64,000 nt of DNA from CAZZBK01 sp964387325 (GTDB lineage: Bacteria > Planctomycetota > Planctomycetia > Pirellulales > PNKZ01): positions 1 through 64,000 of the forward strand of contig CAYLYE010000001.1 of the NCBI GenBank assembly GCA_964387325.1, in the 5' to 3' direction. A program made the translations under genes and the position numbers. The notes under the pieces are model-generated. The model had not been told where the DNA came from. It saw only the letters and a program-made list of their open reading frames with translations, and did no database searches. Below are positions 41,456-49,700 of the stretch, in pieces. The first letter of the stretch is position 1; each line of letters starts with the position of its first letter.

Positions 41456-43192
41456 GTGGATCAACTCACCTTTCATCAACTGCTCAGCAACTTCCAGAGC
41501 GACACGCTCCGTTCGCTCTGTGGAGCCGATGGGCACAATGGCTTTTTGCCCGAGTTGATTATCGCGGCCACCATCGTGCTGATGCTCTTGGTGCGGATTC
41601 CGTCCTGGGGACGTCGGGTCAACGCCTTTTACGTCGCTTTGCCCGGCTCGCTCGTGGCCCTGTATCTGGCCGCCCCTTGGTTCTATCTCGCCGCTGATGG
41701 CCACCTCACCAGCACGTCGCTCTTCGGCGGCATGCTCGTGCTCGATCCGCTCACGGTCTACTTTCGCGGTGTGCTGCTGGTCTTCTTGTCGTTGTTCCTG
41801 GTCTTCACGCGGCTCTCAGGCATCCCCGACCGTGAAGACGGCCCCGACATTTACACGCTGGTGCTTGGCGCGACGCTGGGCATGCTCGTGATGGCCAGCG
41901 CCAATCATCTGTTCATGATCTTCATGGGGGTCGAGATGGCCAGCGTGCCGTCTTATGCTCTGGCCGGCATCCTCAAGGGGCGCCGCACCAGCAGCGAAGC
42001 GGCGCTCAAGTACTCGGTCTACGGCGCTGGTGCCTCGGGTGTCATGCTCTACGGCATCAGCTTGCTTGCCGGCGCGCTGGGTACGTTCCACCTCCCCACG
42101 ATCGTGCAACAACTCGCCACCCTCTCGCCCGAACTGCTCGCCGAGCGGCAAACGCTGCTCGTCTCCGGCGGCTTGATGCTCACCGTGGGCTTGGCGTTCA
42201 AGCTCTCGGCCGTGCCGTTCCACTTCTGGTGCCCCGACGTGTTCGAAGGGGCCTCGGCCGAAGTGGACGCGTTCCTTTCGGTGGCCTCGAAGGCAGCCGC
42301 CTTGGCGCTGCTCGTGCGCGTCGCGGTCGGTTTCGGCTCGCTCCCGCATCCGCCCGGTGGTGCTCACATCACCGCGCAAAACGCCTCGTCCGTGGTCCGT
42401 GTTTCCTACGCGGCCGACAAACCTGGGGCGGATAAATCGACGCCCGACAAACCGGCGGCCAAAACGCCAACCGTCGCAGCACTCGAAACTCCCCCGGGCT
42501 TAGCCAAGGCGCGGCATTTCATGGTCGGGGTCATTAGTCTGCTGGCCGCGATCACCACCACCTTTGGCAACCTCGCCGCCTATGGTCAGAAAAACATCAA
42601 GCGCCTGCTCGCCTATTCGACCATCGCCCATGCGGGCTACATGATGATGCCCGTCGCGGCCGCCTTGACGGTCGCCGGCACAGATCCGGCCTTGGCCGAG
42701 CAGTGTATCTCGGCCGTCTGTTTCTACATCGGCGTCTATCTGTTCATGAATCTGGGCGTGTTTGCCATCGTGGCCTTTATACGTAATGAGACCCGCAGCG
42801 AAACGCTCGACTCGTATGCCGGTCTGATCCACCGCGCCCCGGGCGTGGTCATCTGCCTGGGCACCATCATGATCAGCCTGTTGGGCCTCCCGCCGCTCAG
42901 CGGATTCATCGCCAAGCTGCAAGTGTTCAACGCGCTGAACTCGGCCGGCTTGTATCTACTGCTCGTCATCGGCGGCTTGAACACGGTCGTCAGCCTGTTC
43001 TACTACTTGGGCGTCGTGAAGGTGATGACGATCGACCCCGAGCCGCAAGACCCGCTGCCGGTCAATATCTCGATGTGGTCCCCCGCCGGCGTGTTTATGG
43101 TCCTGGTTACGCTTCCATCGTTGCTGTTGGGTATTTGGTGGGATCAACTCAATCGCTGGGCGCTCGCCGCGACCGGTCATTTATTCTGGTAA
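41456..43192 (+). CDS. nuoN: NADH-quinone oxidoreductase subunit N
   Basis: Third antiporter-like subunit, 578 residues (E. coli 485). Landmarks: FMIFMGVEMASVPSYALAG with the conserved Glu, SAVPFHFWCPDVFEGASAEVDAFLSVASKAAA, NIKRLLAYSTIAHAGYMMM. An Ala/Lys/Pro/Asp-rich loop of about 45 residues (about 305-350) is inserted after the second motif. GTG start at 41456; AGGACGCGAG is upstream. Last nuo gene of the cluster; 22 bases later a 143-residue gene begins. Confidence 0.94.
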   Translation: MDQLTFHQLLSNFQSDTLRSLCGADGHNGFLPELIIAATIVLMLLVRIPSWGRRVNAFYVALPGSLVALYLAAPWFYLAADGHLTSTSLFGGMLVLDPLTVYFRGVLLVFLSLFLVFTRLSGIPDREDGPDIYTLVLGATLGMLVMASANHLFMIFMGVEMASVPSYALAGILKGRRTSSEAALKYSVYGAGASGVMLYGISLLAGALGTFHLPTIVQQLATLSPELLAERQTLLVSGGLMLTVGLAFKLSAVPFHFWCPDVFEGASAEVDAFLSVASKAAALALLVRVAVGFGSLPHPPGGAHITAQNASSVVRVSYAADKPGADKSTPDKPAAKTPTVAALETPPGLAKARHFMVGVISLLAAITTTFGNLAAYGQKNIKRLLAYSTIAHAGYMMMPVAAALTVAGTDPALAEQCISAVCFYIGVYLFMNLGVFAIVAFIRNETRSETLDSYAGLIHRAPGVVICLGTIMISLLGLPPLSGFIAKLQVFNALNSAGLYLLLVIGGLNTVVSLFYYLGVVKVMTIDPEPQDPLPVNISMWSPAGVFMVLVTLPSLLLGIWWDQLNRWALAATGHLFW

Positions 43193-43214
43193 TGGGCCGC
43201 GTGGAGAAACCTCA

Positions 43215-43646
43215 ATGAGCGACACGCGGACGATCGACGTGCTGAACCGGTTGCTGGCGATTCTCTATCGCTCGTTGCCCATGTACCTGACGGACGCGGT
43301 TCCCTGGGTGCATCACGGTGACGAAAAAGCCGCCACCACGCTCAAGCATGTCGTCTCCGATCAGCGACAGTTCGTGGCTCGTATCATCGCCACGATCCAG
43401 GATCGCGGTGGTGGTTTTGATCTCGGCGGCTACCCGATGGACTTCACCGACACGCACGGCCTGTCACTCGACTTTATGCTCCGCGACTTGATCCGCTGGC
43501 AACGCTTCGACATTCACCGCATCGAGCCGCTGGTCGACGAGCTGGGGGCCGATCGCTCGGCCCGCGAACTCGTGCAAGAAGCTCTCGGCTCGGCCCGGGC
43601 TCATCTCGAAGCGTTCCAAGAGCTGGCCGCTCAGCCGTCGCTGTAA
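43215..43646 (+). CDS. Hypothetical helical protein downstream of nuoN
   Basis: 143 residues, no signal or membrane segment. The sequence is largely alpha-helical (LNRLLAILYRSLPMYL, HVVSDQRQFVARIIATIQ, LDFMLRDLIRWQRFDIHRIEPLV) with scattered His and acidic residues, reminiscent of ferritin-like or DinB four-helix bundles, but no clear di-iron motif. A GGAG 8 bases upstream supports the ATG. It sits 22 bases after nuoN and is likely transcribed with the nuo genes, which suggests a link to complex I, not proof of one. Confidence 0.6.
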   Translation: MSDTRTIDVLNRLLAILYRSLPMYLTDAVPWVHHGDEKAATTLKHVVSDQRQFVARIIATIQDRGGGFDLGGYPMDFTDTHGLSLDFMLRDLIRWQRFDIHRIEPLVDELGADRSARELVQEALGSARAHLEAFQELAAQPSL

Positions 43647-43654
43647 AAATAATC

Positions 43655-43783
43655 GTTTTCGGTTCAGGGTCGATCGCGCTCACCAAGCGCATGCACCTCA
43701 TGTCCTCTCCCAACCGAGAACTGAAAACCGAAAACCGAGAACCTCTCATCCTTCGCCCCTCGTCCCTCGCTCCACTCTTCGAC
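43655..43783. repeat. Composite heptamer array before and inside the 5' end of tatD
   Basis: GTTTTCGGTT at 43655-43664 is the reverse complement of AACCGAAAAC at 43726-43735. From 43711 the sequence reads as 7-base units ACCGAGA, ACTGAAA, ACCGAAA, ACCGAGA and then switches to TCATCCT, TCGCCCC, TCGTCCC, TCGCTCC. Thus both heptamer types seen elsewhere in the window are joined in one array. It overlaps the tatD reading frame. Confidence 0.85.
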
Positions 43784-44551
43784 ACCCATTGCCATCTCGA
43801 CCAAGACGGCTTCGACACCGATCGCGACGAGGTGATCGCTCGTGCCGCAGAGGCGGGGGTCGTCGCGGCGGTCACGATCGGCGTCACGGCCGCGAGCAGC
43901 GCTCGCAACGTGGAACTGGCCGCGCAGTACGAACTATTGTACGCCGCGGTCGGTATTCAACCGAACTACACGGCTCAAGTCGAGCCCGGCGACTGGGAGC
44001 GGATCGTCGCATTGGCTCGCTCACCGCGTGTCGTCGCGATCGGTGAGACCGGCTTGGACCGCTACTGGAACGACAGTCCACTCGCGGTGCAGCAAGATTA
44101 CTTCGATCGCCATTTGCGGCTCTCCCAACAAATGCAGTTGCCGTTCATCGTTCATACCCGTCAAAGCGATACCGAAGTGCTCGACATGCTCCGTGAAGCA
44201 CGGCGCCGCGGACCGCTCTGCGGCGTGATGCACTCGTTCACCGGCTCGCTCGACACGGCGGCCGAGTGCGTCGAGCTGGGAATGCACATCAGCTTTGCCG
44301 GGATGGTGTCGTACAAAAAGAACGACGAACTGCGGCAGGTCGCCGCGGCGGTGCGTGCTGATCGCCTACTCATCGAGACCGACAGCCCTTATCTATCTCC
44401 CCAGGCTGTGCGTGGCCGGCGAAACGAGCCCGCCCATGTTGTCTATACCGCCGAGTGCTTGGCCCAGGTGCGCGGCGTCTCGCTCGCTGAACTCGCCGCT
44501 CAAACCACGCTCAACGCCCGGCTACTCTTCGGCCTCGCCGCGTCGGTCTGA
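43691..44551 (+). CDS. tatD: TatD-family metal-dependent hydrolase
   Basis: 286 residues. TatD proteins are metal-dependent nucleases/hydrolases with a TIM barrel. Metal ligands are visible: FDTHCHLDQDG, GETGLDRYW, FIVHTRQSD, GVMHSFTGSLD and ETDSPYL. The family normally begins right at the first metal motif; here, about 30 residues (NRELKTENREPL and so on) come before it and are encoded by the heptamer repeat array. No ATG, GTG or TTG lies in frame between the array and the FDTHCH motif, so translation must begin at 43691 or at the ATG at 43700. Confidence 0.9.
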   Translation: MHLMSSPNRELKTENREPLILRPSSLAPLFDTHCHLDQDGFDTDRDEVIARAAEAGVVAAVTIGVTAASSARNVELAAQYELLYAAVGIQPNYTAQVEPGDWERIVALARSPRVVAIGETGLDRYWNDSPLAVQQDYFDRHLRLSQQMQLPFIVHTRQSDTEVLDMLREARRRGPLCGVMHSFTGSLDTAAECVELGMHISFAGMVSYKKNDELRQVAAAVRADRLLIETDSPYLSPQAVRGRRNEPAHVVYTAECLAQVRGVSLAELAAQTTLNARLLFGLAASV

Positions 44552-44627
44552 ATGTTCCGATTGGACTCGCTCCGGTACACTAAATAGCGGAGCGAGACAT
44601 GGCACAGCCGGTTGGATCGTTATCGTG

Positions 44628-46808
44628 ATGGAATTCTTGAATCCGAGTTTGCTACTAGGGGCGGGCTTCGTCAGCGTCCCGGTGGTGCTGCACCTGATCA
44701 TGCGACAGCGCCCACGGCAGCTCGAGTTTCCGGCGCTCCGATTTGTCCGCCAAGCACAAGAACTCAACCGCCGCACGATGCGGTTGCGACACTGGCTGCT
44801 GCTGCTGTTACGCATGGCGGCCATCGGCCTGCTGGCGCTCGCGCTGGCGCGACCGAGTATGCAGACCGGCCCGGGCGCGTCGTTGGCGTTCTTCGCCGAT
44901 CGTGAATCGCCTGTCGCGGCCGCCCTGATCATCGACACCATGCCGCACATGCTCTACCGGCACGACAACCTCACGCGGCTCGAAGCGGCTCAGGAGATGT
45001 CGGCCTGGCTGCTAGGTCAGCTCCCCTCCGACAGTCAGGTGAGCATCGTCGACGGCGACACGAGCGAGGCCGTGTTCCAGGTCGACCTCGGTGCGGCGCG
45101 GCAACGTATCTCGCGGCTCGAGAGCAGCGCCACGGCACGGAGCGTCGCCCAGCTGCTGAGCGCCGCGGTCGAGTTGCTCCGCTCGAGCGCCTTGCGACGC
45201 GAGCTGTACGTGTTCACCGATCTGAGCCGAGCCAGTTGGCCCGCCGACACGCAGTCCGTCGTCGAGCGGCTCCGCGCCGATTTGTCGAGCATCGGTGTCT
45301 ACGTGATCGACGTGGGGGTGACTGAGCCGCAGAATTTTTCGCTCGGCGAGTTGCGGCTCTCCGGTCAGGTGCTCTCCCGCAACAGTCCGTTGAGCGTCAC
45401 GGTCGATGTGTCGAGCGTTGGAGTGGCGGGGCGCAAAACGATCGAGTCGTTCATCCTGGGACGTGCCACGGACCAGGGCGCGGATCTGCCGCCGCTCGAA
45501 AAACGGGCCGTCGAAACGGTCGACGTGGGACCCAACAGCGCGCAGCTCGTCGAACTCAAGATCGGCGCCTTGGAGCCAGGCACGCGACAAGGGGTCGTCC
45601 GTATCGCCGGCGGAGATGGCCTGCCGACCGATAATGAGCGGTACTTCACCATCGAGGTGCGGCAGGCTTGGCGCATCTTGGTCGCCGCGCCCCCGCCTGC
45701 TGATCGGCAAGCGTATTTTTACACGCAGGCCGTGGCTCCGGCGCTGTTCCGCCAGAACGGCCAGGCCCGGTTCGATTGTCACCTCGTCGAGTTCGCCGCG
45801 CTCGCCGCGCAGCCGCTCGACGAGTTCGCCGCCGTCGTACTGCTCAACCCACCGCCACTGGCGAATGATGTGTGGAACAAACTCACGACCTTCGCGCTCG
45901 GTGGCGGTGGCGTAGCCGTGTGTCTGGGAGAGAACGCCACACAGCGCGAGAGCTTCAATCAAAGTGCGGCACAAGAGCTGCTGCCCGGCCCTCTCGACGC
46001 GATCGCCCGCTTCCCGCTGGGTGATGTGCATCTACAGACCGACGATCGCCCACACCCGTTGTTGAGCAAGTTCCGACCTCTGCGTGACGCCATTCCTTGG
46101 GAAGACTTTCCCGTGTATCGCTATTGGCGTTTTGCCGAGTTGACCCCTGGCAGCGACGTGGCCTGCGCGTACAGCAACGATAAGCCGGCGATCATCGAGC
46201 GGACCGTAGGACAAGGTCGCTCGCTGGTCGTGACGACGCCGCTCAGCGAGCCGCCGCAACTACGCGATCGGGACCGGTGGAATTTGCTCCCCAGCGGACT
46301 CGAGCCTTGGCCGTTTGTGATGTTGGCCAACGAGTTGACCTTGTACCTGGTGGGGAGCCGCGACGAGCAGTTGAACTATCTGCCCGCCCAGACCGCCGTG
46401 TTACGTTTAGAGCCGGGGGAGCGTCTCAGCACGTACAATCTTTTCACGCCCCGGGGCGATAGCCTGCGCCGTAATTTGCCGCCGCAGCAGACGAGTATCA
46501 TCGAGTCGACCACCACGCAGGTGGGCAACTATCGCCTCGAAGCCGGCGGCGCGCAGGGGGGCGTGCGCCGCGGGTTCTCGGTGAATCTGCCGACCGACGC
46601 GACCCGGCTCGATCGTGTCTCTCGGGATGATTTGAAGGCTTACTTTGGTTCGTTGAGCGTGCGCGTCGCCACGACCCGTGAGCAAATCGAGCGCGATGTG
46701 AGCACGCAGCGAGTGGGACACGAGTTGTTCGGGCTGCTCATCGGCGTCGTGGCCATCGTGCTGGGCTGCGAACATGTGCTCGCCAACCGTTTTTATCGAC
46801 AGGGGTGA
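44628..46808 (+). CDS. BatA-type membrane protein with VWA-like domain
   Basis: 726 residues. The N-terminus is a BatA module: membrane helix 5-24, a basic motif MRQRPRQLEFPALRF, and a second helix near 57-74. Residues 95-230 look like a VWA-type domain (LIIDTMPHMLYRHDN with no clean DxSxS). A long periplasmic beta-rich part follows, and a last helix near 705-722. Such proteins pair with MoxR ATPase and DUF58 proteins in envelope chaperone-like systems; neither is adjacent. The next gene begins 3 bases after its stop, so the two are coupled. ATG at 44628 chosen as the start of the BatA helix. Confidence 0.8.
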   Translation: MEFLNPSLLLGAGFVSVPVVLHLIMRQRPRQLEFPALRFVRQAQELNRRTMRLRHWLLLLLRMAAIGLLALALARPSMQTGPGASLAFFADRESPVAAALIIDTMPHMLYRHDNLTRLEAAQEMSAWLLGQLPSDSQVSIVDGDTSEAVFQVDLGAARQRISRLESSATARSVAQLLSAAVELLRSSALRRELYVFTDLSRASWPADTQSVVERLRADLSSIGVYVIDVGVTEPQNFSLGELRLSGQVLSRNSPLSVTVDVSSVGVAGRKTIESFILGRATDQGADLPPLEKRAVETVDVGPNSAQLVELKIGALEPGTRQGVVRIAGGDGLPTDNERYFTIEVRQAWRILVAAPPPADRQAYFYTQAVAPALFRQNGQARFDCHLVEFAALAAQPLDEFAAVVLLNPPPLANDVWNKLTTFALGGGGVAVCLGENATQRESFNQSAAQELLPGPLDAIARFPLGDVHLQTDDRPHPLLSKFRPLRDAIPWEDFPVYRYWRFAELTPGSDVACAYSNDKPAIIERTVGQGRSLVVTTPLSEPPQLRDRDRWNLLPSGLEPWPFVMLANELTLYLVGSRDEQLNYLPAQTAVLRLEPGERLSTYNLFTPRGDSLRRNLPPQQTSIIESTTTQVGNYRLEAGGAQGGVRRGFSVNLPTDATRLDRVSRDDLKAYFGSLSVRVATTREQIERDVSTQRVGHELFGLLIGVVAIVLGCEHVLANRFYRQG

Positions 46809-46811
46809 TCG

Positions 46812-49058
46812 GTGACGAACCTGTCGTGGAATCCGGTCGGGAGTTACTCGCTGGTCGCGATCATGACCGGCATTTTACTTGTATTGCTGTGGCTGGGACC
46901 GCTGCGCGACAAGGTCACTCGAGCGCGTCGTGCGACTCTGGTCGCGCTGCGATTGGCGATCATCGCGCTCGTGGCTCTGGCGATGCTCCGCCCAGCGTTG
47001 GTTTATTCTCGCATCATGAAACAGCCCTCGACGCTGATCATGTTGCTCGACGGCTCGCGGAGCATGCAAGTAGCCGACACGGCGGGCAACCGGTCGCGCT
47101 ACGAAGCCATGCAGCAAGCGGTACAAGACGCCTGGCCGCGGCTCCGGTCGTTGTCGCAAGACATGCAAGTCAAGCTGTTCACCTTCGCCGACGAAGCGAC
47201 TCCGCTCGCGCTCGACGAACAGCCACAGTGGGACGATCCGCCGCGCGGCGAGCAAACGGCCATCGGCGCGGTGCTCGAAGATCTGCTTCGCCGCGAGGCC
47301 GGTCAACGCCTGGCAGGTATCGTGCTGGTGGGGGACGGTGCGCAGCAAGCTCGACCTCCGCGCGACATTGCCCCGCAGATCGCGGCCCGACGCTTGGCCG
47401 ACATGGGCTATCGGTTTTTTGCCGTCCCGTTGGGACAAGATCGTTCGTTGGGCCAAACGCGCGATGTGGCCATCGAGCAACTGCGGAGCGACACCGAAGT
47501 GTTCGTCAAAAATCGTCTGGCGATCGACGCCCAAGGACGATTCGATGGCTTTACGAACCAAAAAGTCGGCGTGCAACTGCTCTTCGAGAAGACCCCGGGC
47601 AAGATGGAGGTCGTCGACGCGCAGCAGCTTCAACCCACGGTCGAGGGACAGCGTGTGCCGCTGCATTTTGAGCTGACGCCTGACACGCCCGGCGAGTTCA
47701 AGGTCACGTTGCTCGCGGTGCCGCTAGAGGGCGAGCTGGTCACGACCAACAATCAGATGAGCACATTCATCACGGTGCGGGCCGGCGGCCTGAACGTGCT
47801 CTATCTGGAAGGGGTTGCTCGCGTGGAGCAAAAATTTCTCCGCCGAGCGCTCGATTATTCGCCCGACATTCGCGTCGACTATGTGCGTATCGATCCGCGT
47901 AATAAGTCGACGCGCCCCAGCGATTTGCTCGAACGATTTCAGCCAGGCAAATACAACGTGATCCTGCTCGGCGACCTGGATGCGCGTGCGTTCACCAGCG
48001 AGGAAATGCAGGCGCTCGCCGTCATGGTCGAACGGGGCGCGGGTCTGATGCTGCTCGGCGGCTTGCACAGCTATGGTCCTGGCGGCTACGCGCCCACGCC
48101 GCTCGCGCCACTCGTGCCGATCATTATGGATCCGCTCGAGCGGCAGAACTTCGACGAGCCGATTCGTCGCGACGTGCATCTGACCGTGCCGACGCGCTTG
48201 ACGCCGACCCGCGTGGGAGCGTCGCAAGGATTTCTCCGTCTGGAGAGCAAAGCCGATCCGGCCACCATGTGGTCGCGGCTCCCGCCGCTCGACGGCGCGA
48301 ATCGGTTCAAGTCATTGAAGCCCAGGGCGCTCGCGTTGCTGGAGAGCGAGCAGGGGGACCCGTTGTTGGTGGCCAAAGATTATGGCTTGGGGCGTGTATT
48401 GGCCTTCGCCGGAGACTCGACTTGGCATTGGCCGATGGCCGGCTACGCTGACCCTCACCGGCGATTTTGGCGGCAGGTGGTCTTGTGGCTGGCGCGGAAA
48501 GACCAGACCCACGAGGGACGGGTGTGGATCTCGCTCGATCAGCGACGATTCTCGCCGGGCGCGCGGGTCGAGTTCGATCTGGGCGCGCAGGCTCCCGAGG
48601 GGGACCCGATCACCGATGCCACCTTCACCATCGAGGTCGTCACTCCCGACGGTCGCAAGCTCAGCGGTCGCGTGCAACGACAGAATGATCAGCAGCGAGG
48701 CGTGTTCCTCGAATCGCTCACGAGCGGCGACTACACGATCCGCGTGGCAGCGACGCGCGGCAACTCCCCCTTGGGCGTGGCGCAGGCTCGGTTTTTGGTT
48801 TACGACCAAGATTTGGAACTCGAAAACCCGGCCGCCGATCGCGGCACACTCGACGCCCTAGCCAAAATGACCGGCGGTAAACTGGTCGCCCCTGAACAAC
48901 TGGGAGAACTGCTCGATGAAATTCGCGATTCGCTCCGCCAATGGGAGGTGACCATCGAGGACAAGCGGACCCTCTGGGACACCTGGCCTTTTTTCAGCGC
49001 GCTGATCGCGCTACTGAGCGGCGAATGGTTCTTGCGCAAGCGTTGGGGACTCGTGTAG
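46812..49058 (+). CDS. VWA / glutamine-amidotransferase-like membrane protein
   Basis: 748 residues. Two N-terminal helices (12-30 and 42-60), then a VWA domain whose MIDAS reads DGSRS with Asp80, able to hold a divalent metal. From about residue 310 a class-I glutamine-amidotransferase-like fold follows (LYLEGVARVEQKFLRRAL, YNVILLGDLDARAF, GLMLLGGLHSYGPGGY), without an obvious catalytic Cys. Last helix near 724-742. GTG start, 3 bases after the BatA gene. These paired proteins are widespread in planctomycetes; function unknown. Confidence 0.82.
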   Translation: MTNLSWNPVGSYSLVAIMTGILLVLLWLGPLRDKVTRARRATLVALRLAIIALVALAMLRPALVYSRIMKQPSTLIMLLDGSRSMQVADTAGNRSRYEAMQQAVQDAWPRLRSLSQDMQVKLFTFADEATPLALDEQPQWDDPPRGEQTAIGAVLEDLLRREAGQRLAGIVLVGDGAQQARPPRDIAPQIAARRLADMGYRFFAVPLGQDRSLGQTRDVAIEQLRSDTEVFVKNRLAIDAQGRFDGFTNQKVGVQLLFEKTPGKMEVVDAQQLQPTVEGQRVPLHFELTPDTPGEFKVTLLAVPLEGELVTTNNQMSTFITVRAGGLNVLYLEGVARVEQKFLRRALDYSPDIRVDYVRIDPRNKSTRPSDLLERFQPGKYNVILLGDLDARAFTSEEMQALAVMVERGAGLMLLGGLHSYGPGGYAPTPLAPLVPIIMDPLERQNFDEPIRRDVHLTVPTRLTPTRVGASQGFLRLESKADPATMWSRLPPLDGANRFKSLKPRALALLESEQGDPLLVAKDYGLGRVLAFAGDSTWHWPMAGYADPHRRFWRQVVLWLARKDQTHEGRVWISLDQRRFSPGARVEFDLGAQAPEGDPITDATFTIEVVTPDGRKLSGRVQRQNDQQRGVFLESLTSGDYTIRVAATRGNSPLGVAQARFLVYDQDLELENPAADRGTLDALAKMTGGKLVAPEQLGELLDEIRDSLRQWEVTIEDKRTLWDTWPFFSALIALLSGEWFLRKRWGLV

Positions 49059-49281
49059 AGCACTTCGCAGGGCTCATTAACCGGCACGGAAGTTATTTAC
49101 CTAAGTTTATTCGTATAAATCATTTGCGAACAAACACTGCCTCCTGATGACGGCATTTGATTCAGTAAAATTCGCTCGACATGGCTAATGAGCCGATGTA
49201 TAAGGTAGTTCTGATACCTCGCCTGCCATCCCACCCTCAGCTAGCATCCCTCCCGAGTGACTCGCTAGGAGCGCCCCTGCC

Positions 49282-49587
49282 ATGGAACAGAAGTACGAAG
49301 GCACCCCGCACGCCGAAATTCGTCTCGAAGGTCGTCGCATGGTGCGCGGTGATGTGACCAACGATTGGGGCTTGCGTCTGCAATGGGTCGTCAGCCGCGA
49401 CGGCAAAGTCGTGGGGACGGCCAATGCTCGCCCCGACTCGAGTTACGAACACGCCGACACAACCCCCGGCCAGTACGAAGTTGTGTTGCAGATGTGGAAG
49501 TACGTCGACTATCGCAAGACGCCCGACGGTCAGTTCGTGAACAGCAAGTACGTCGACGTGTCGAACAAGGTCAGCTACACGATTTAA
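49282..49587 (+). CDS. Small beta-rich hypothetical protein
   Basis: 101 residues, no signal peptide. It reads like a single Ig/fibronectin-type beta sandwich: LRLQWVVSRDGKVVGTA, then YEHADTTPGQYEVVLQMWKYVDY, which is the type of ending seen in Ig-like modules. Not recognised further. It precedes the DUF1501 gene on the same strand by 113 bases, in a spacer holding a heptamer array. A GGAGCG upstream may be the ribosome site. Confidence 0.6.
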   Translation: MEQKYEGTPHAEIRLEGRRMVRGDVTNDWGLRLQWVVSRDGKVVGTANARPDSSYEHADTTPGQYEVVLQMWKYVDYRKTPDGQFVNSKYVDVSNKVSYTI

Positions 49588-49596
49588 GTTGTGTGA

Positions 49597-49632
49597 GTTC
49601 TCGGTCTTCCGTTTTCGGTTTTCGGTTGAACG
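49597..49632. repeat. Single-armed heptamer array (GAAAACC type, reverse) before the DUF1501 gene
   Basis: Units TCTCGGT, CTTCCGT, TTTCGGT, TTTCGGT follow each other from about 49599, starting 10 bases after the stop of the 101-residue gene. No complementary arm is visible in the rest of the 113-base spacer, so this is the shortest of the five arrays. Confidence 0.75.
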
Positions 49633-49700
49633 GAATACCACGAGCAACTCGGTCACCCAAATCAATTGTCATTCCATCGAGCCAATCGAGGCCCCCTATC

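Noticed and set aside
49059..49281. A+T-richer gap before the 101-residue gene, possible transferred DNA
   Set aside because: It is only about 220 bases, holds no gene or terminal repeats, and may simply be a promoter region.
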